Shown: one piece after another, positions 8,034-14,965 of the stretch
Numbering within the stretch: the first letter of the stretch is position 1
Layout: the number at the start of each line of letters is the position of its first letter
Assembly (NCBI GenBank): GCA_036556985.1
Contig: DATBIK010000019.1
Coordinates: 1-20,961, forward strand
Direction: 5' to 3'
Source: JAPSGM01 sp036556985
GTDB lineage: Bacteria > Chloroflexota > Limnocylindria > QHBO01
DNA: 20,961 bases
Translations under genes and position numbers: made by a program
The notes under the pieces: generated by a model
What the model was told of the DNA's origin: nothing
Seen by the model: only the letters and a program-made list of their open reading frames with translations
The model's database searches: none

Positions 8034-9440
8034 CTAGCGACGACGCAGGCGCGCGGGAAGAAGCTGGAGCTCGTCCCGATATTTCGCGACCGTGCGTCGC
8101 GCGATGGCGACCCCCTCTTCTGCCAGCCGGTCGGCGATCTCCTGGTCGGACAGCGGGTGCGCCTGGTCCTCGGCCTCGATCATCTTGCGGATCTGGTCCT
8201 TCACGCCGAGAGAGGCGGTGAAGAAGTGGCCGAAGGGCACGACCTCGCCGGTGGGCAGCATCACGTACTTCTCGGCGGTGGCCCGGCTGACCGTGGACTC
8301 GTGCATGCCGATCAGGGCGCCAACCTCGGCCCGGGTCAACGGCACGAGGTGCTGGACGCCGTGGCGCAGGTACTCGTGCTGCCGCTCGACGAGGCACTCG
8401 GCGATGCGCTGCAGCGTCGCGCGGCGGCGGTTCACGTTGTCGATGAAGAACCGGGCGCGGCCGACGAACTCGCGGACGTGCTGCCGATCGGCCTCGCTGG
8501 CCTCCGCGCTGCGCATCCCCGCCGAGAGGCGCGCGTACGTGGGATCGACCCGCAGCGAGAAGCGGCGCGACTCGACCACTTCCACCTGGAGCTCGCCGTC
8601 GACGATGCGGATGAGGACGTCGGGCCGCACGATCGAGCGGCTCGACCCGCTCGAGCCGACCGCCGCGCTGAAGGCTGAGGTCGGGTACGGATGCAGGTTG
8701 ACCTTCACGAACTCCCACGCCGCCAGCACGTCGTCGGAGGTGATCCCCAGCGCCGAGGCGATGGCGGCGAAGCGCCGCTCCCCGAGGTCGTTGAGGTGGT
8801 CGCGTACCACGGCCTCGACCGCCTCCGGCACCTCGACCTCGCCTGCCTCGCGCAGGTACGCGATCTGGGCGAGCAGCGATTCGGCGATGTTCCGCGAGCC
8901 GACGCCGATCGGCTCGATGCCGCGCATCGCCTCGCGCACGGTCGCCACGTCCGCGACGGTGGTGCCGGTGGCGGCGGCGATCTCCTCGTCGCGATCGGTG
9001 AGGAAGCCGTTGTCGTCGAGCGCGCCGATGGCGTAGTCGGCCACCGGGTGGAGCCGGGTCGGCAGCAGCGCGTGGAGGGTCCAGGTCAGGTGCTCGGTGA
9101 GCGTGAACTCCGCCTCGGCCCGGGCGATGGGATCGAGCTCGTCGGCGTCCTCGCGCGCGGACCAGTCGGTCTGTCCGCCATCCGCCAGTTCCGCCGGCCC
9201 GGAGCCGGCGGCGCCCTTCGGCAGGCACTCGGTGCAATGGCTGCCGGTGATGACCGAACCGCAGATCGGGCAGTTCGACTGCTCGAGCATGTCGAGCGCA
9301 GGGTTCTCCTCGAGCTCGGCGGCGATCGCCTCGGTGAGCTGCACCGAGCTCATGGCCAGGATCGAGTTCGCCGCGATCTGCTTCGGTGTGACGCGGACCT
9401 GGAGCTGCGGCTGGAGATGCTGGTTGAGCTCGATCGACAT
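8034..9440 (-). CDS. rpoN: RNA polymerase sigma-54 factor with an added zinc-ribbon-like motif
   Basis: Sigma-54 directs RNA polymerase to -24/-12 promoters and needs ATP-dependent activators. The 468-aa product starts MSIELNQHLQ; residues about 1-53 match the activator-interacting region I, though they are less Gln/Leu-rich than usual. An uncommon CX2CX8CX2C cluster follows at Cys57, Cys60, Cys69 and Cys72. The core-binding region contains IEPIGVGSRNIAESLLAQI. The HTH segment IGMHESTVSRATAEKYV and the C-terminal RpoN box ARRTVAKYRDEL, which reads the -24 element, are intact. The ATG at 9440 has GAAGGGA upstream; the in-frame upstream extension is intergenic translation. An own promoter is likely (TATAAT at 9495-9500). 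No sigma-54 activator gene is present in the window. Confidence 0.9.
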   Translation of the reverse strand: MSIELNQHLQPQLQVRVTPKQIAANSILAMSSVQLTEAIAAELEENPALDMLEQSNCPICGSVITGSHCTECLPKGAAGSGPAELADGGQTDWSAREDADELDPIARAEAEFTLTEHLTWTLHALLPTRLHPVADYAIGALDDNGFLTDRDEEIAAATGTTVADVATVREAMRGIEPIGVGSRNIAESLLAQIAYLREAGEVEVPEAVEAVVRDHLNDLGERRFAAIASALGITSDDVLAAWEFVKVNLHPYPTSAFSAAVGSSGSSRSIVRPDVLIRIVDGELQVEVVESRRFSLRVDPTYARLSAGMRSAEASEADRQHVREFVGRARFFIDNVNRRRATLQRIAECLVERQHEYLRHGVQHLVPLTRAEVGALIGMHESTVSRATAEKYVMLPTGEVVPFGHFFTASLGVKDQIRKMIEAEDQAHPLSDQEIADRLAEEGVAIARRTVAKYRDELQLLPARLRRR

Positions 9441-9457
9441 GCGTTCCCTTCGGGTCG

Positions 9458-9500
9458 GGCGCTCTCCGGGCGAGCGCCGGTGGGATGGGACGCAATTATA
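9458..9500 (-). promoter_or_regulatory. rpoN -10 box and leader hairpin
   Basis: On the minus strand a perfect -10 TATAAT occupies 9495-9500. The only -35-like sequence, TTGGAG (9521-9526), is 20 bp away, longer than ideal. Between the -10 and the rpoN start is a 7-bp hairpin, GGCGCTC (9458-9464) and GAGCGCC (9472-9478) with a 7-nt loop, ending 18 nt before the ATG. It has no T run, so a leader structure is more likely than a terminator for the upstream phosphatase gene. Confidence 0.5.
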
Positions 9501-9532
9501 GGAGGCCGCCCGGATGCCCCCTCCAACGGCCC

Positions 9533-10186
9533 CTATGCAGGATTCGGACCGGGAAGGACGTTGATCCGGCGGACGGTGGAACCATCGGCCCGGAAGGTGA
9601 TCAGGCTGTAGCCGCCCGGATCGGCGGTGACGCGGCGGCGGTAGTCGGCCATGGGCAGGCCGAGCTGGGCGGCGATCCGCAGCCGGACGACGTGGTTGTG
9701 GCTGACCACGATCGCCGCGGCCTCGCGCTCGCTGGCAAGCCAGCCCTCGAGCTGGCCCAGGGCGGCGAAGGCGCGCGCCGCGACGTCGCTCCCCGACTCT
9801 CCGCCAGGGGTGCGGGTGGCGTACGGATCCGCCTCCCATTCGGCGCGCAGCTCCGGGTCGCGAGCGCGGCACTCGTCGGGCGACAGGCCCTCCCAGGCGC
9901 CGTAGTCGATCTCCCACAGCCGCGGGTCGGGAACCGCCTCCAGGTCCGGCCGCCCGAGGGCGGCTGCCATGATCTCGGCCGTCTCCCGGCAGCGCCGCGC
10001 GGGGCTCGTCACCAGCCGCAGCTCCCCGTGGGCGATCGCCTCGAGCTCGGCGTGGATGGCGGCGCCGGTGCGCGCCGCCAGCTGGCGGCCGGCCTCGACG
10101 AGCGGCGCATCGGTCCGCTGGCCGAGGTTCACCCCGGACTCGCTGGCGGCCGTGGTGGCATGCCGCACGAGGAACAGGTGGCCCAT
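9533..10186 (-). CDS. Histidine phosphatase family protein (phosphoglycerate-mutase-like)
   Basis: A 217-aa cytoplasmic phosphatase of the branch that forms a phosphohistidine intermediate. The catalytic motif is LVRHA at residues 6-10 (Arg8, His9), with the second Arg in TSPARRCRETAE (about 60-71), the acid near Glu92 in LWEIDYGAWEG, and the second His in VVSHNHVVR (His163). The GGESGSDVAARAF stretch is typical of CobC/GpmB-like members. The substrate cannot be told: phosphoglycerate, alpha-ribazole phosphate and other sugar or nucleotide phosphates are all possible, and no cobalamin genes are nearby. The ATG at 10186 sits only a few bases after a TAGACT -10-like box (10193-10198), so the mRNA may be nearly leaderless. 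It is transcribed divergently from lepB and in the same direction as rpoN. Confidence 0.85.
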   Translation of the reverse strand: MGHLFLVRHATTAASESGVNLGQRTDAPLVEAGRQLAARTGAAIHAELEAIAHGELRLVTSPARRCRETAEIMAAALGRPDLEAVPDPRLWEIDYGAWEGLSPDECRARDPELRAEWEADPYATRTPGGESGSDVAARAFAALGQLEGWLASEREAAAIVVSHNHVVRLRIAAQLGLPMADYRRRVTADPGGYSLITFRADGSTVRRINVLPGPNPA

Positions 10187-10192
10187 CGGCCG

Positions 10193-10227
10193 AGTCTACA
10201 AGCGGCCCCGCTGGGGTGCGCTATCAT
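10193..10227. promoter_or_regulatory. Divergent promoter region of the phosphatase gene and lepB
   Basis: Only 76 bp separate the two divergent starts. On the plus strand TATCAT (10222-10227) is a good -10 for lepB, 35 bp before its ATG. On the minus strand TAGACT (10193-10198) stands 6 bp before the phosphatase ATG, the distance expected for a leaderless transcript. No convincing -35 is visible for either. Confidence 0.45.
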
Positions 10228-10262
10228 GCGCCCGGCTTGCCCGACCGCCCCACGGAGCCCCG

Positions 10263-11012
10263 ATGACCTACGCCCCGGATACGACCGCGCCCCACGCCGG
10301 GCCCGACGCCACCGACGAGCCCAGCGCCTCGCGGCGGGGACTCGGCTGCCTGCTCGAGATCGTCGAGACGCTCGTCCTGACGCTGGTCATCTACCTGCTC
10401 ATTCACAACTTCATCGCTCAGCCGTTCGAGGTCGAACAGGAGTCGATGGTGCCCACCATCGTCGAGAACGAGTACGTCCTCATCGACAAGATCACGCCGC
10501 GCTTCGACGAGTACCAGCGCGGCGACATCGTCGTCTTCCAGCCGCCACCCGGCTTCGAGCAGAACGGCGTGCCGTTCATCAAGCGCATCATCGGCCTGCC
10601 GGGCGACACGGTCACGCTCGACAACGGCCGCGTGTACGTGACTCCGTCGGGAGGCACGCGGGTCCAGCTCGTGGAGCCGTACGTCGTGCGGGACATCGAC
10701 GGCGGCGTGGAGCCCACGCTGCCGAAGGACGCGGAGAGCACCACCGAGTGGGTCGTGCCGGCCGGGCAGTTCTTCGTGATGGGCGACAACCGCCCGCAAT
10801 CCCAGGACTCGCGCTTCTTCGGGCCGATCGACCGCGAGCTCATCGTCGGCCGCGCCTGGCTTCGCTACTTCCCGCTGGACCGCATCGGGTTCATGAACCG
10901 CCCCGAGTACGAGGGCCTTCCATCCGGGACCGATGCGGAGGCCGTCACCCGGCCGCCTCAGCTCCTGGCCGGCTCCTCGGCGACGATCCAGGTGTCGATG
11001 GCGCGCCCGTAG
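10263..11012 (+). CDS. lepB: Signal peptidase I
   Basis: Membrane serine protease that removes signal peptides from exported proteins. The 249-aa product has a hydrophilic N-terminal tail, one membrane segment at about 31-50, then the extracytoplasmic S26 catalytic domain. The catalytic dyad is visible: Ser61 in EQESMVPTI and Lys107 in FIKRIIGLPGDTV. Box E, MGDNRPQSQDSR (about 173-184), is intact. The ATG at 10263 follows a GGAGC-like sequence (10254-10258). After the usual family end near RIGFMNRPEYEGL there is an extra C-terminal tail of about 30 residues. Its last 55 bp are antisense to the 3' end of ndk, so the original stop may have been lost. The product may help export the surface proteins encoded nearby. 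Confidence 0.94.
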   Translation: MTYAPDTTAPHAGPDATDEPSASRRGLGCLLEIVETLVLTLVIYLLIHNFIAQPFEVEQESMVPTIVENEYVLIDKITPRFDEYQRGDIVVFQPPPGFEQNGVPFIKRIIGLPGDTVTLDNGRVYVTPSGGTRVQLVEPYVVRDIDGGVEPTLPKDAESTTEWVVPAGQFFVMGDNRPQSQDSRFFGPIDRELIVGRAWLRYFPLDRIGFMNRPEYEGLPSGTDAEAVTRPPQLLAGSSATIQVSMARP

Positions 11013-11425
11013 TCGAGCAGCGCTCCGGGCTCGAACCACAGCGCCAGCTCGCTCTCGGCCGTCTCCGGCGCATCCGAGGCGTGGATGAGGTTCCGCAGCC
11101 CGCTGATGCCGAGGTCGCCGCGGATCGTGCCCGGCTCGGCCTCGTTCGGCATGGTCCTGCCCACCAGGCGACGGACGGTGGCGATCGCGTCGGGGCCCTC
11201 GAGGGCGACGGCGGCGACCGGTCCGGCGGTGATGAACTCGACCAGTCCCTCGTAGAAGTGCTTGCCGGCGTGTACCGCGTAGTGGCGCTCCGCCATCTCG
11301 CGCGGCACGTCGAGCAGCCGCAGCCCGACGACCTTGAGGCCCTTCCGCTCGAAGCGGCCGATGATCTCGCCGATGAGCCCGCGCTGGACGCCGTCGGGCT
11401 TGACGAGGACGAGGGTGCGTTCCAT
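10958..11425 (-). CDS. ndk: Nucleoside diphosphate kinase
   Basis: Transfers the gamma phosphate between nucleoside tri- and diphosphates, balancing NTP pools. The 155-aa length is typical. MERTLVLVKPDGVQRGLIGEI is the classic N-terminus. The Kpn-loop region is normal, and the phosphorylated His115 sits in RNLIHASDAPETAESEL (canonical form NxxHGSDSxExAxxE). The start at 11425 gives the standard N-terminus; AAGGAG lies 12 nt upstream, slightly far. It is the last gene of the cluster 14044-10958, 32 bp after the TPR-like gene. Its last 55 bp overlap lepB tail to tail, so no terminator fits between them. Confidence 0.95.
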   Translation of the reverse strand: MERTLVLVKPDGVQRGLIGEIIGRFERKGLKVVGLRLLDVPREMAERHYAVHAGKHFYEGLVEFITAGPVAAVALEGPDAIATVRRLVGRTMPNEAEPGTIRGDLGISGLRNLIHASDAPETAESELALWFEPGALLDYGRAIDTWIVAEEPARS

Positions 11426-11457
11426 GGACGGGTGGGGCTCCTTGGTGTCGGGAAGGC

Positions 11458-12219
11458 TCAGCCGCGGGCGGCGCGGTCGTAGGCCTCGGCGGCCTCGGCG
11501 GGCCGATCGGCCGCGCGGAGAAGGTCGCCGTAGAGTACCAGACGGTCCGGCGCCGGCCCCCGGCCGAGGGTCGGCTCCACCAGCGAGACGCCGTCGGCCG
11601 CGACCCGCGGGTCGAGCCGCAGGGCGAGGCCGAGCTCCCGGTCCCCCTCCGCGTCGTGGCCGGCGCCGTAGGCCATGCGCGCCGCCTCGAGCCGGGCGTG
11701 GGCGGCGGCGGTGCGCTCGGGCGACGGGGCGCCGGACCCGCCGCTGGCCGCGCTCGGCGCGGGCGCCGGTCGCCGGGCGGCCGGCCGCAGGGAGGCCGGC
11801 ACCGGCCACGGAAGGCGCGACGGCACGCCGCCGCGCAGCCGCCACGCCTCGTCCACCCCGACGGCGTCGATGACCTCCTCCATGAGCGCCTCGGCGCGCT
11901 CGGGATTGCCGCTCGATGCCATCGCCTCGGCCTCGATGAGGACGACGAGCGGCCGTCGGCGCTCGAGCGTGCCCGAGCGGATGGCTTCCACCGCCTGCGC
12001 GGCGGCGAGCGGCCGGCCCTGGCGCCACAGCGCCTCGGCCAGCATCGCCCGGGCCGCGTCGAGCTCCTCGGCGGCTGGCCGGTCGGCGGCCTCCAGTCGG
12101 GCGAGGTGCCGCCGCAGGACGCCCTCCGCCTGGCCGCTCAGGCCGGAGCTGAGCTGGGCCCGGGCGAGTGACAGCTCATCGGGAATGAGGTCGACGTAGA
12201 CCTCGGCGTCGTCGCTCAT
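11458..12219 (-). CDS. TPR-like helical repeat protein, function unknown
   Basis: A 253-aa protein not assigned to a named family. Residues about 10-105 look like tetratricopeptide-type helical pairs: LIPDELSLARAQLSSGLSGQAEGVLRR, LDAARAMLAEALWRQGRPLAAAQ and LIEAEAMASSGNPERAEALMEEVI. A Pro/Ala/Ser-rich linker follows at about 120-155, then a further repeat pair at about 160-253 with ARMAYGAGHDAEGDRELGLALRLDP and LYGDLLRAADRPAEAAEAYDRA. There is no signal peptide and no catalytic motif. The ATG overlaps the stop of the M16 peptidase gene by 4 bp (ATGA, 12216-12219), implying coupled translation and perhaps a shared complex. A role as a protein-interaction partner of the peptidase is inference. 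Confidence 0.7.
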   Translation of the reverse strand: MSDDAEVYVDLIPDELSLARAQLSSGLSGQAEGVLRRHLARLEAADRPAAEELDAARAMLAEALWRQGRPLAAAQAVEAIRSGTLERRRPLVVLIEAEAMASSGNPERAEALMEEVIDAVGVDEAWRLRGGVPSRLPWPVPASLRPAARRPAPAPSAASGGSGAPSPERTAAAHARLEAARMAYGAGHDAEGDRELGLALRLDPRVAADGVSLVEPTLGRGPAPDRLVLYGDLLRAADRPAEAAEAYDRAARG

Positions 12220-13571
12220 GCGCGGAGCAACCGCTCGAAGCGGGCGCGGGAGCGGAACGGCCCGAGCGCCGCGAGGCGGACCTGGTCCGGCCGCGCGAAG
12301 CGCCGCGCCACGCGCAGGATGTCGTCCGGCGTGACCGCATCGAGGCGCTCGACGACCTCCTCCACGGTCATGATCCGTGGCAGGAGGCTCTCCCCGGTGC
12401 CGAGCCAGGCGGCGACCGCGCCGGTGTCCTCCATGCGCAGCTCGAGCCGGCCGCGGGTGTAGGCCCGGGCGCGGTCGAGCTCGGTCGCGGGAACGGGCTC
12501 CTGGACGACGCGCTCGAGCTGCTCGAGGATGGCGGCCACCACCGCCTCGGCCTGGTCCGGGTCGAAGCCGGCGTGGATCCCGAATGTGCCGCAGTCGGCG
12601 TAGGTGGCGGCGAAGGTCGAGACGTCGTAGGCCAGCGAGCGGCGCTCGCGCAGCTCGAGGAAGAGCCGGCTGCTCATCCCGTCGCCCAGGATCGCGCCGA
12701 GCAGGTCCAGGGCCCATCGGTCCGGGTCGGTGCGGGACACGCCCGGCATTCCCAGGCACAGGTTGCCCTGCGCCAGGCGGCGGTAGGCGATGCGGGTCGC
12801 GCCCGCCGCGGCCGGCGAGGGGCTGATCGGCGCGAGCTCGGGATCGGGCGGGGCCTCGACATCGGCCAGCCAGCCGTCCCCGTCGGTGAACCACCCGCGC
12901 GCGGCGCGCTCGATCTCGTCGTGGGTGGTGGCGCCGGCGACCGCGAGCACGAGGTGCTCGGGGCGGTACCACGCGCGCCAGTGCCCCACCACGCCGGGTC
13001 GCGTCGCGCGGCGCACCGAGCCCGGCGTGCCGGCGATCTCCCGCCCGAGCGGGTGCGTCCCGAACAGGAGCGCGTCGAAGAGCGCGAACACGTGGTCCCC
13101 GGGCGAGTCCTCGTACATCCGGATCTCGTCAACGATGACCGGCTTCTCGGCGGTGAGGTCGGCGGCGCGCAGGAGCGGCCGGAGGACCATCTGCGACACG
13201 ACGTGCAGGCCGCTGGCGAGCGCATCGGATGGGACCTTGGCGCTGTACACGGTGAGCTCGCGGTCGGTGGAGGCGTTCACGCTCCCGCCGCAGCCCTCGA
13301 CCGCCTCGGAGATGGCCCCCGGCTCCGGGAAGCGCTGGGTGCCCTTGAAGACGAGGTGCTCGAGCATGTGTGACAGCCCGGCGTGCGCACCCTGCTCGTG
13401 CCGCGAGCCGACGCCCACGAACAGGCCGATCGCCACCGACCGGGCGATGGGCATCTCCTGGGTGACGATGCGCAGCCCGTTGGGCAGGACGCTGCGCCGG
13501 TGGGTGGCACCGCGTGCCCGCCGCGCGCCACGGGACGCGGGCCGCGCCGCGGCGGCGGGGCCGGCGGGCAC
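12216..13571 (-). CDS. M16 family zinc metallopeptidase (processing-peptidase-like)
   Basis: A 451-aa inverzincin of the pitrilysin/mitochondrial processing peptidase family. The zinc and catalytic motif HxxEH is SHMLEHLVFKGT (His68, Glu71, His72), and the third zinc ligand is Glu149 in VIVDEIRMYEDSP, 77 residues after His72, the usual spacing. GLSHMLEHLVFKGTQRF and NASTDRELTVYSAKV are hallmark stretches. The second half (about 190-420) is the M16 C-terminal domain with RAWYRPEHLVLAVAG. Bacterial members degrade small peptides or process proteins; no signal peptide is visible, so it is probably cytoplasmic. The start is a GTG at 13571, 2 bp after the stop of the preceding gene, implying coupling. 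The Arg/Ala-rich first 25 residues are less certain; translation may begin later. Confidence 0.92.
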   Translation of the reverse strand: MPAGPAAAARPASRGARRARGATHRRSVLPNGLRIVTQEMPIARSVAIGLFVGVGSRHEQGAHAGLSHMLEHLVFKGTQRFPEPGAISEAVEGCGGSVNASTDRELTVYSAKVPSDALASGLHVVSQMVLRPLLRAADLTAEKPVIVDEIRMYEDSPGDHVFALFDALLFGTHPLGREIAGTPGSVRRATRPGVVGHWRAWYRPEHLVLAVAGATTHDEIERAARGWFTDGDGWLADVEAPPDPELAPISPSPAAAGATRIAYRRLAQGNLCLGMPGVSRTDPDRWALDLLGAILGDGMSSRLFLELRERRSLAYDVSTFAATYADCGTFGIHAGFDPDQAEAVVAAILEQLERVVQEPVPATELDRARAYTRGRLELRMEDTGAVAAWLGTGESLLPRIMTVEEVVERLDAVTPDDILRVARRFARPDQVRLAALGPFRSRARFERLLRA

Positions 13572-13573
13572 GC

Positions 13574-14044
13574 TCAGGCTTCCTCGTCCTCTTCGGCGGC
13601 GTCGGAGGACATCATCAGCTCCATCTGGATGAAGCGCAGATCGCGGGCCAGCTCCTCCGCGTTGCGGGGAAGCGGCCGGCCGCTGCCGGCGGGCTCCTCG
13701 GCATCGGTCAGGCGGGAGCCGCCGGCGGCGAACTCGAGGATGACCCGCTCGGAGCCGATGACGAGCGTGTAGACGAGCAGCTGGTCGGAGGTCGTGTCGA
13801 ACTGGAGGTAGTCGAACGAGTCGAGGTTCAAGCAGATCGAGAGCGGGGTGAAGTAGGAGGCGATCTCGGGGTGGTCGACGACGACGCGCTCGACCCAGCC
13901 GGTCCCGCTGCTCGTCACCTGGTTGCCCCGGTAGTAGGTGTAGCTGACCGTCTGCTTCAGCAATGGGCGCAGGATGTTGTAGATGTCGCCCTTGTTCGTG
14001 ACGACGCCAGTGTTGATGTACAGCTTGGCTCGCGCGTCGGTCAT
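13574..14044 (-). CDS. Conserved-looking protein of unknown function
   Basis: A 156-aa protein I do not recognise. It starts MTDARAKLYINTGVV and has a well-mixed composition (Tyr-, Phe- and Asn-containing segments such as ILRPLLKQTVSYTYYRG and LNLDSFDYLQFDTTSD) quite unlike the Ala/Arg/Pro-rich shadow frames, which supports real coding. No transmembrane helix or signal peptide is seen; it looks like a small alpha/beta cytoplasmic domain. The last 40 residues are low-complexity and acidic, ending in EEDEEA. It is the first gene of the cluster ending in ndk and its stop lies 2 bp before the M16 peptidase start, so a link to the peptidase is plausible. It is transcribed divergently from coaX, 108 bp apart; a TAGACT -10-like box (14082-14087) precedes it. 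Confidence 0.72.
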   Translation of the reverse strand: MTDARAKLYINTGVVTNKGDIYNILRPLLKQTVSYTYYRGNQVTSSGTGWVERVVVDHPEIASYFTPLSICLNLDSFDYLQFDTTSDQLLVYTLVIGSERVILEFAAGGSRLTDAEEPAGSGRPLPRNAEELARDLRFIQMELMMSSDAAEEDEEA

Positions 14045-14116
14045 GCAGGCTGGCCCGTGGGCGGTTGGCTGGTCGCGGGCGAGTCTAGCACCGGGCCGAT
14101 GCCGCGGCCGGCACTT

Positions 14117-14145
14117 CCGGAACGCCCCGTTCCGGCTGCTACGAT
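14117..14145 (+). promoter_or_regulatory. coaX operon promoter with operator-like palindrome
   Basis: A perfect 7-bp inverted repeat, CCGGAAC (14117-14123) and GTTCCGG (14129-14135) around GCCCC, ends 4 bp before a -10-like TACGAT (14140-14145). The coaX ATG at 14153 is only 7 bp beyond the -10, suggesting a leaderless or nearly leaderless mRNA. The palindrome covers the place where the -35/spacer would be, so a repressor bound there could block the promoter. Because both flanking genes point away, it is not a terminator. Confidence 0.55.
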
Positions 14146-14152
14146 GACGCCG

Positions 14153-14965
14153 ATGAGGCTCCTCGCCGTCGACATCGGCAACACGAACCTGACGCTCGGC
14201 CTCTTCCGGGACGCCGCGCTGACCGGCTCGTGGCGCGCCACGACCCGTGCCGACGCCACGCCGGACGAGGTGGCCGCCCAGTGCGGGCAGCTCCTGGCCC
14301 TGGGCGGCGCGAGCCTTGACGACGCCGATGCCGTGGCCATCGCGTCGGTCGTGCCGCCGCTCACCGCCACCCTGCTCGAAGCACTGGCGATCCGGAACGG
14401 CCTCGAGATCCAGGTCGTCGACGCGGCCGCGCTCCACGGGGTTTTGGAGGTCGAGATCGACCGCCCCGCCGAGGCGGGCGCCGACCGCCTCTGCAACGCG
14501 CTCGCGGCGCGGACGGAGTTCGGCGGGCCGGCGATCGTGGTCGACCTCGGTACGAGCACGAACTTCGACCTCGTCAGCGCGGAGGGCGCCTACATCGGCG
14601 GCGCCATCGCCCCGGGCCTCGGCCTCTCGCTGGAGGCCCTCGTCGGGCGGGCGAGCAAGCTGCCGCGGATCGACCTTCGGCGCCCGGAGCGCGCCATCGG
14701 CACGAACACGGTGGCCGCCATGCAGAGCGGCACGGTGCTCGGCTACATCGGGCTGGTGAGCGGCCTCCTGACCTCGCTGCGCGGTGAGCTCCTGGAGCGC
14801 TCCCCGGCGAGCAGTCGCGTGACGGTCATCGCCACCGGCGGCTACACGAGCGCCGAGTGGCTGCGTGAGGTGCCAGGCATCGACGCCATCGAGCCCGACC
14901 TCACGCTGCGCGGCGTGCGCTACGCCTTCGAGGGCATCCGCGCCGCGACGGGAGCGGGACGGTGA
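14153..14965 (+). CDS. coaX: Type III pantothenate kinase
   Basis: Phosphorylates pantothenate with ATP, the first step of CoA synthesis. CoaX is the ASKHA-fold, monovalent-cation-dependent type that is not inhibited by CoA. The 270-aa product has the phosphate-1 motif LLAVDIGNTNLTLGLF (residues 3-18), GADRLCNALAA, and the second phosphate motif VVDLGTSTNFDLVS, followed by GAYIGGAIAPGLGLSLEAL. The canonical segment is DxGTAxTxD, here GTSTNFD, a mild variant. The start is placed at the ATG at 14153, directly before the conserved core; an ATG three codons earlier (14144) overlaps the -10 box and is less likely. The stop overlaps the coaBC GTG by 4 bp (14962-14965). First gene of the CoA operon. 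Confidence 0.94.
   Translation: MRLLAVDIGNTNLTLGLFRDAALTGSWRATTRADATPDEVAAQCGQLLALGGASLDDADAVAIASVVPPLTATLLEALAIRNGLEIQVVDAAALHGVLEVEIDRPAEAGADRLCNALAARTEFGGPAIVVDLGTSTNFDLVSAEGAYIGGAIAPGLGLSLEALVGRASKLPRIDLRRPERAIGTNTVAAMQSGTVLGYIGLVSGLLTSLRGELLERSPASSRVTVIATGGYTSAEWLREVPGIDAIEPDLTLRGVRYAFEGIRAATGAGR

Noticed and set aside
6018..8678. Long plus-strand frame (886 codons) opposite rpoN and the propeller protein
   Set aside because: Arg/Gly/Asp/Val-rich shadow composition, crosses two real genes and their junction, and has no recognisable motif.
6217..9495. Very long minus-strand frame (1092 codons) in a second frame
   Set aside because: Arg/His/Pro/Gly-rich out-of-frame reading of rpoN and the surface-protein gene; it spans their junction and shows no domain.
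14117..14135. LexA (SOS) box reading of the coaX palindrome
   Set aside because: The Gram-positive LexA box has GAAC-N4-GTTC. Here the spacer is 5 bp and the flanks differ, and CoA genes are not SOS genes.
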